From assembly GCA_003155335.1 (NCBI GenBank), contig PMCG01000047.1, positions 16,444-22,295 of the forward strand: 5,852 nucleotides of DNA, given 5' to 3'. Shown one piece after another: positions 5,131 through 5,852 of the stretch. Under the pieces are notes generated by a model that saw only the letters and a program-made list of their open reading frames with translations, did no database searches and was not told the origin of the DNA. The DNA comes from Acidobacteriota bacterium. GTDB lineage: Bacteria; Acidobacteriota; Vicinamibacteria; Fen-336. Position numbers and translations under genes: made by a program. How positions within the stretch are numbered: the first letter of the stretch is position 1; every line of letters starts with the position of its first letter.

Positions 5131-5852
5131 ATGGTTACGCTAAGAGTCAGGCGCTGGCAGACGCTTGGTCTCGCTCTGACGCTTCTCGGCGTCTTGGCTG
5201 CCGGGACTGCGTGGGCCGGGACATTCGGCGTACCCACGAACCTCAACGCGGACGGAACAACCTCGGCTACCAGTGTCAATCCGCCCGGTTGGTTTGTGCT
5301 GACGGGGCCGACGGCTGCGAACAGCGTTGGCGACACCGTGCACCAGCTACGCCTCTTCATCGAGGTCGAAGACCGCGGAGTGGTCGGCACCGCTGACGAA
5401 ACGCTCGACATCAAGGTGTTCGACGCTGGGAACAGCGGGGCGCGCGATGGTGCCGGGGCCACGGCCAGCTCCACCACGTACCAGTTGCTGCGGCCCAACA
5501 ACGGCACCGTTCTCGCCACCGTGACCATTGCCGACGACGTCGCCGGCACCACGGAGAATCGCCTCGCGCGCTTCTCGTCCACTGGCGCATTCACGCTTCC
5601 CACCGCCGGCACCATGTTCACGGGATTGAGCGCGGGGCTCTACGAGCTGCGAATCACCATGACCGCGGGGAATGAGACGAACGCTTTCGGCGTGGACATC
5701 CGCGACGGCCTAGGCGCGGCCTACAACGTGTACACGGTCGGCAGCACCAACGCGCCGGACACCGCATTCGTCGCTGGCAGCGTCACCGAAGGCGCCGCGG
5801 TCCCTGCTGCAGTGGTCGAGCCGATGATCTTCTACCCGTACGTGACTCGTGG
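5131..5852 (+). CDS. Sec-exported protein of unknown function, N-terminal 240 residues (3' end outside window)
   Basis: The frame is open from ATG 5131 to the window edge. It begins with a clear signal peptide: a basic n-region (R5, R7, R8), a hydrophobic core (about 12-25) and an AWA-type cleavage site after A29. No lipobox cysteine is present, so it should be released to the periplasm, outer surface or medium. The mature part is rich in Thr, Ala and Gly, contains no cysteine and a single lysine (K95), and shows alternating hydrophobic stretches such as LRLFIEVED (73-81), LDIKVFDAG (92-100) and LYELRITMTAG (170-180), which suggest beta-sandwich structure. Asp/Asn spacing in FDAGNSGARDG (97-107) could be a metal-binding loop, but this is a guess. 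GGAAGG 8 bases upstream supports the start. The gene diverges from the trmH-family gene. I do not recognise the family; an adhesin, extracellular matrix or cell-surface repeat protein is possible. Confidence 0.8.
   Translation, partial: MVTLRVRRWQTLGLALTLLGVLAAGTAWAGTFGVPTNLNADGTTSATSVNPPGWFVLTGPTAANSVGDTVHQLRLFIEVEDRGVVGTADETLDIKVFDAGNSGARDGAGATASSTTYQLLRPNNGTVLATVTIADDVAGTTENRLARFSSTGAFTLPTAGTMFTGLSAGLYELRITMTAGNETNAFGVDIRDGLGAAYNVYTVGSTNAPDTAFVAGSVTEGAAVPAAVVEPMIFYPYVTR

Noticed and set aside
5013..5621. A 202-codon minus-strand open frame overlapping the exported-protein gene
   Set aside because: The plus-strand frame has a signal peptide, a ribosome binding site and GC-rich third positions; the minus product is low-complexity Ser/Val/Pro/Ala with no domain.

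Overview
This is a high-GC bacterial window of ordinary housekeeping and redox genes plus one unrecognised exported protein. I see no phage, transposon, CRISPR, tRNA or rRNA signal. The 3' end of a clpA-type gene, a LysR regulator, an NfnAB-type ferredoxin/NAD(P)H enzyme and a Sec-exported protein together fit a probably Gram-negative bacterium whose metabolism uses ferredoxin. The LysR subgroup and exported protein look to me like those of Acidobacteriota or similar deep-branching soil or sediment phyla, but this is an impression and the phylum is not fixed by anything here.

Layout, plus strand first. Positions 1-584 hold the C-terminal part of ClpA, the unfoldase of the ClpAP protease. A 127-base gap (585-711) with the window's clearest AT-rich patch then precedes nfnA (712-1593) and nfnB (1590-3035), which overlap by 4 bases. 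Together they encode the two subunits of an NADH-dependent reduced ferredoxin:NADP+ oxidoreductase, a flavin-based electron-bifurcating transhydrogenase. A lysR gene (3064-4014) follows 28 bases later on the same strand, is probably co-transcribed, and may sense the redox or metabolic state the enzyme serves.

On the minus strand, convergent with lysR across a 37-base gap, lies a TrmH/SpoU-family RNA 2'-O-ribose methyltransferase (4052-4861). A divergent 269-base intergenic region (4862-5130) holds a strong 30-base hairpin. The window ends inside a plus-strand gene (5131 to the edge) for a signal-peptide-bearing, cysteine-free, probably beta-rich protein that I cannot name.

The only gene set that clearly works together is nfnA-nfnB, possibly with lysR. 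I did not find a convincing undescribed system. The points most worth following up are the hairpin at 4928-4957, the unknown exported protein, the nfnAB-lysR linkage and the repeated 8-mer upstream of nfnA.
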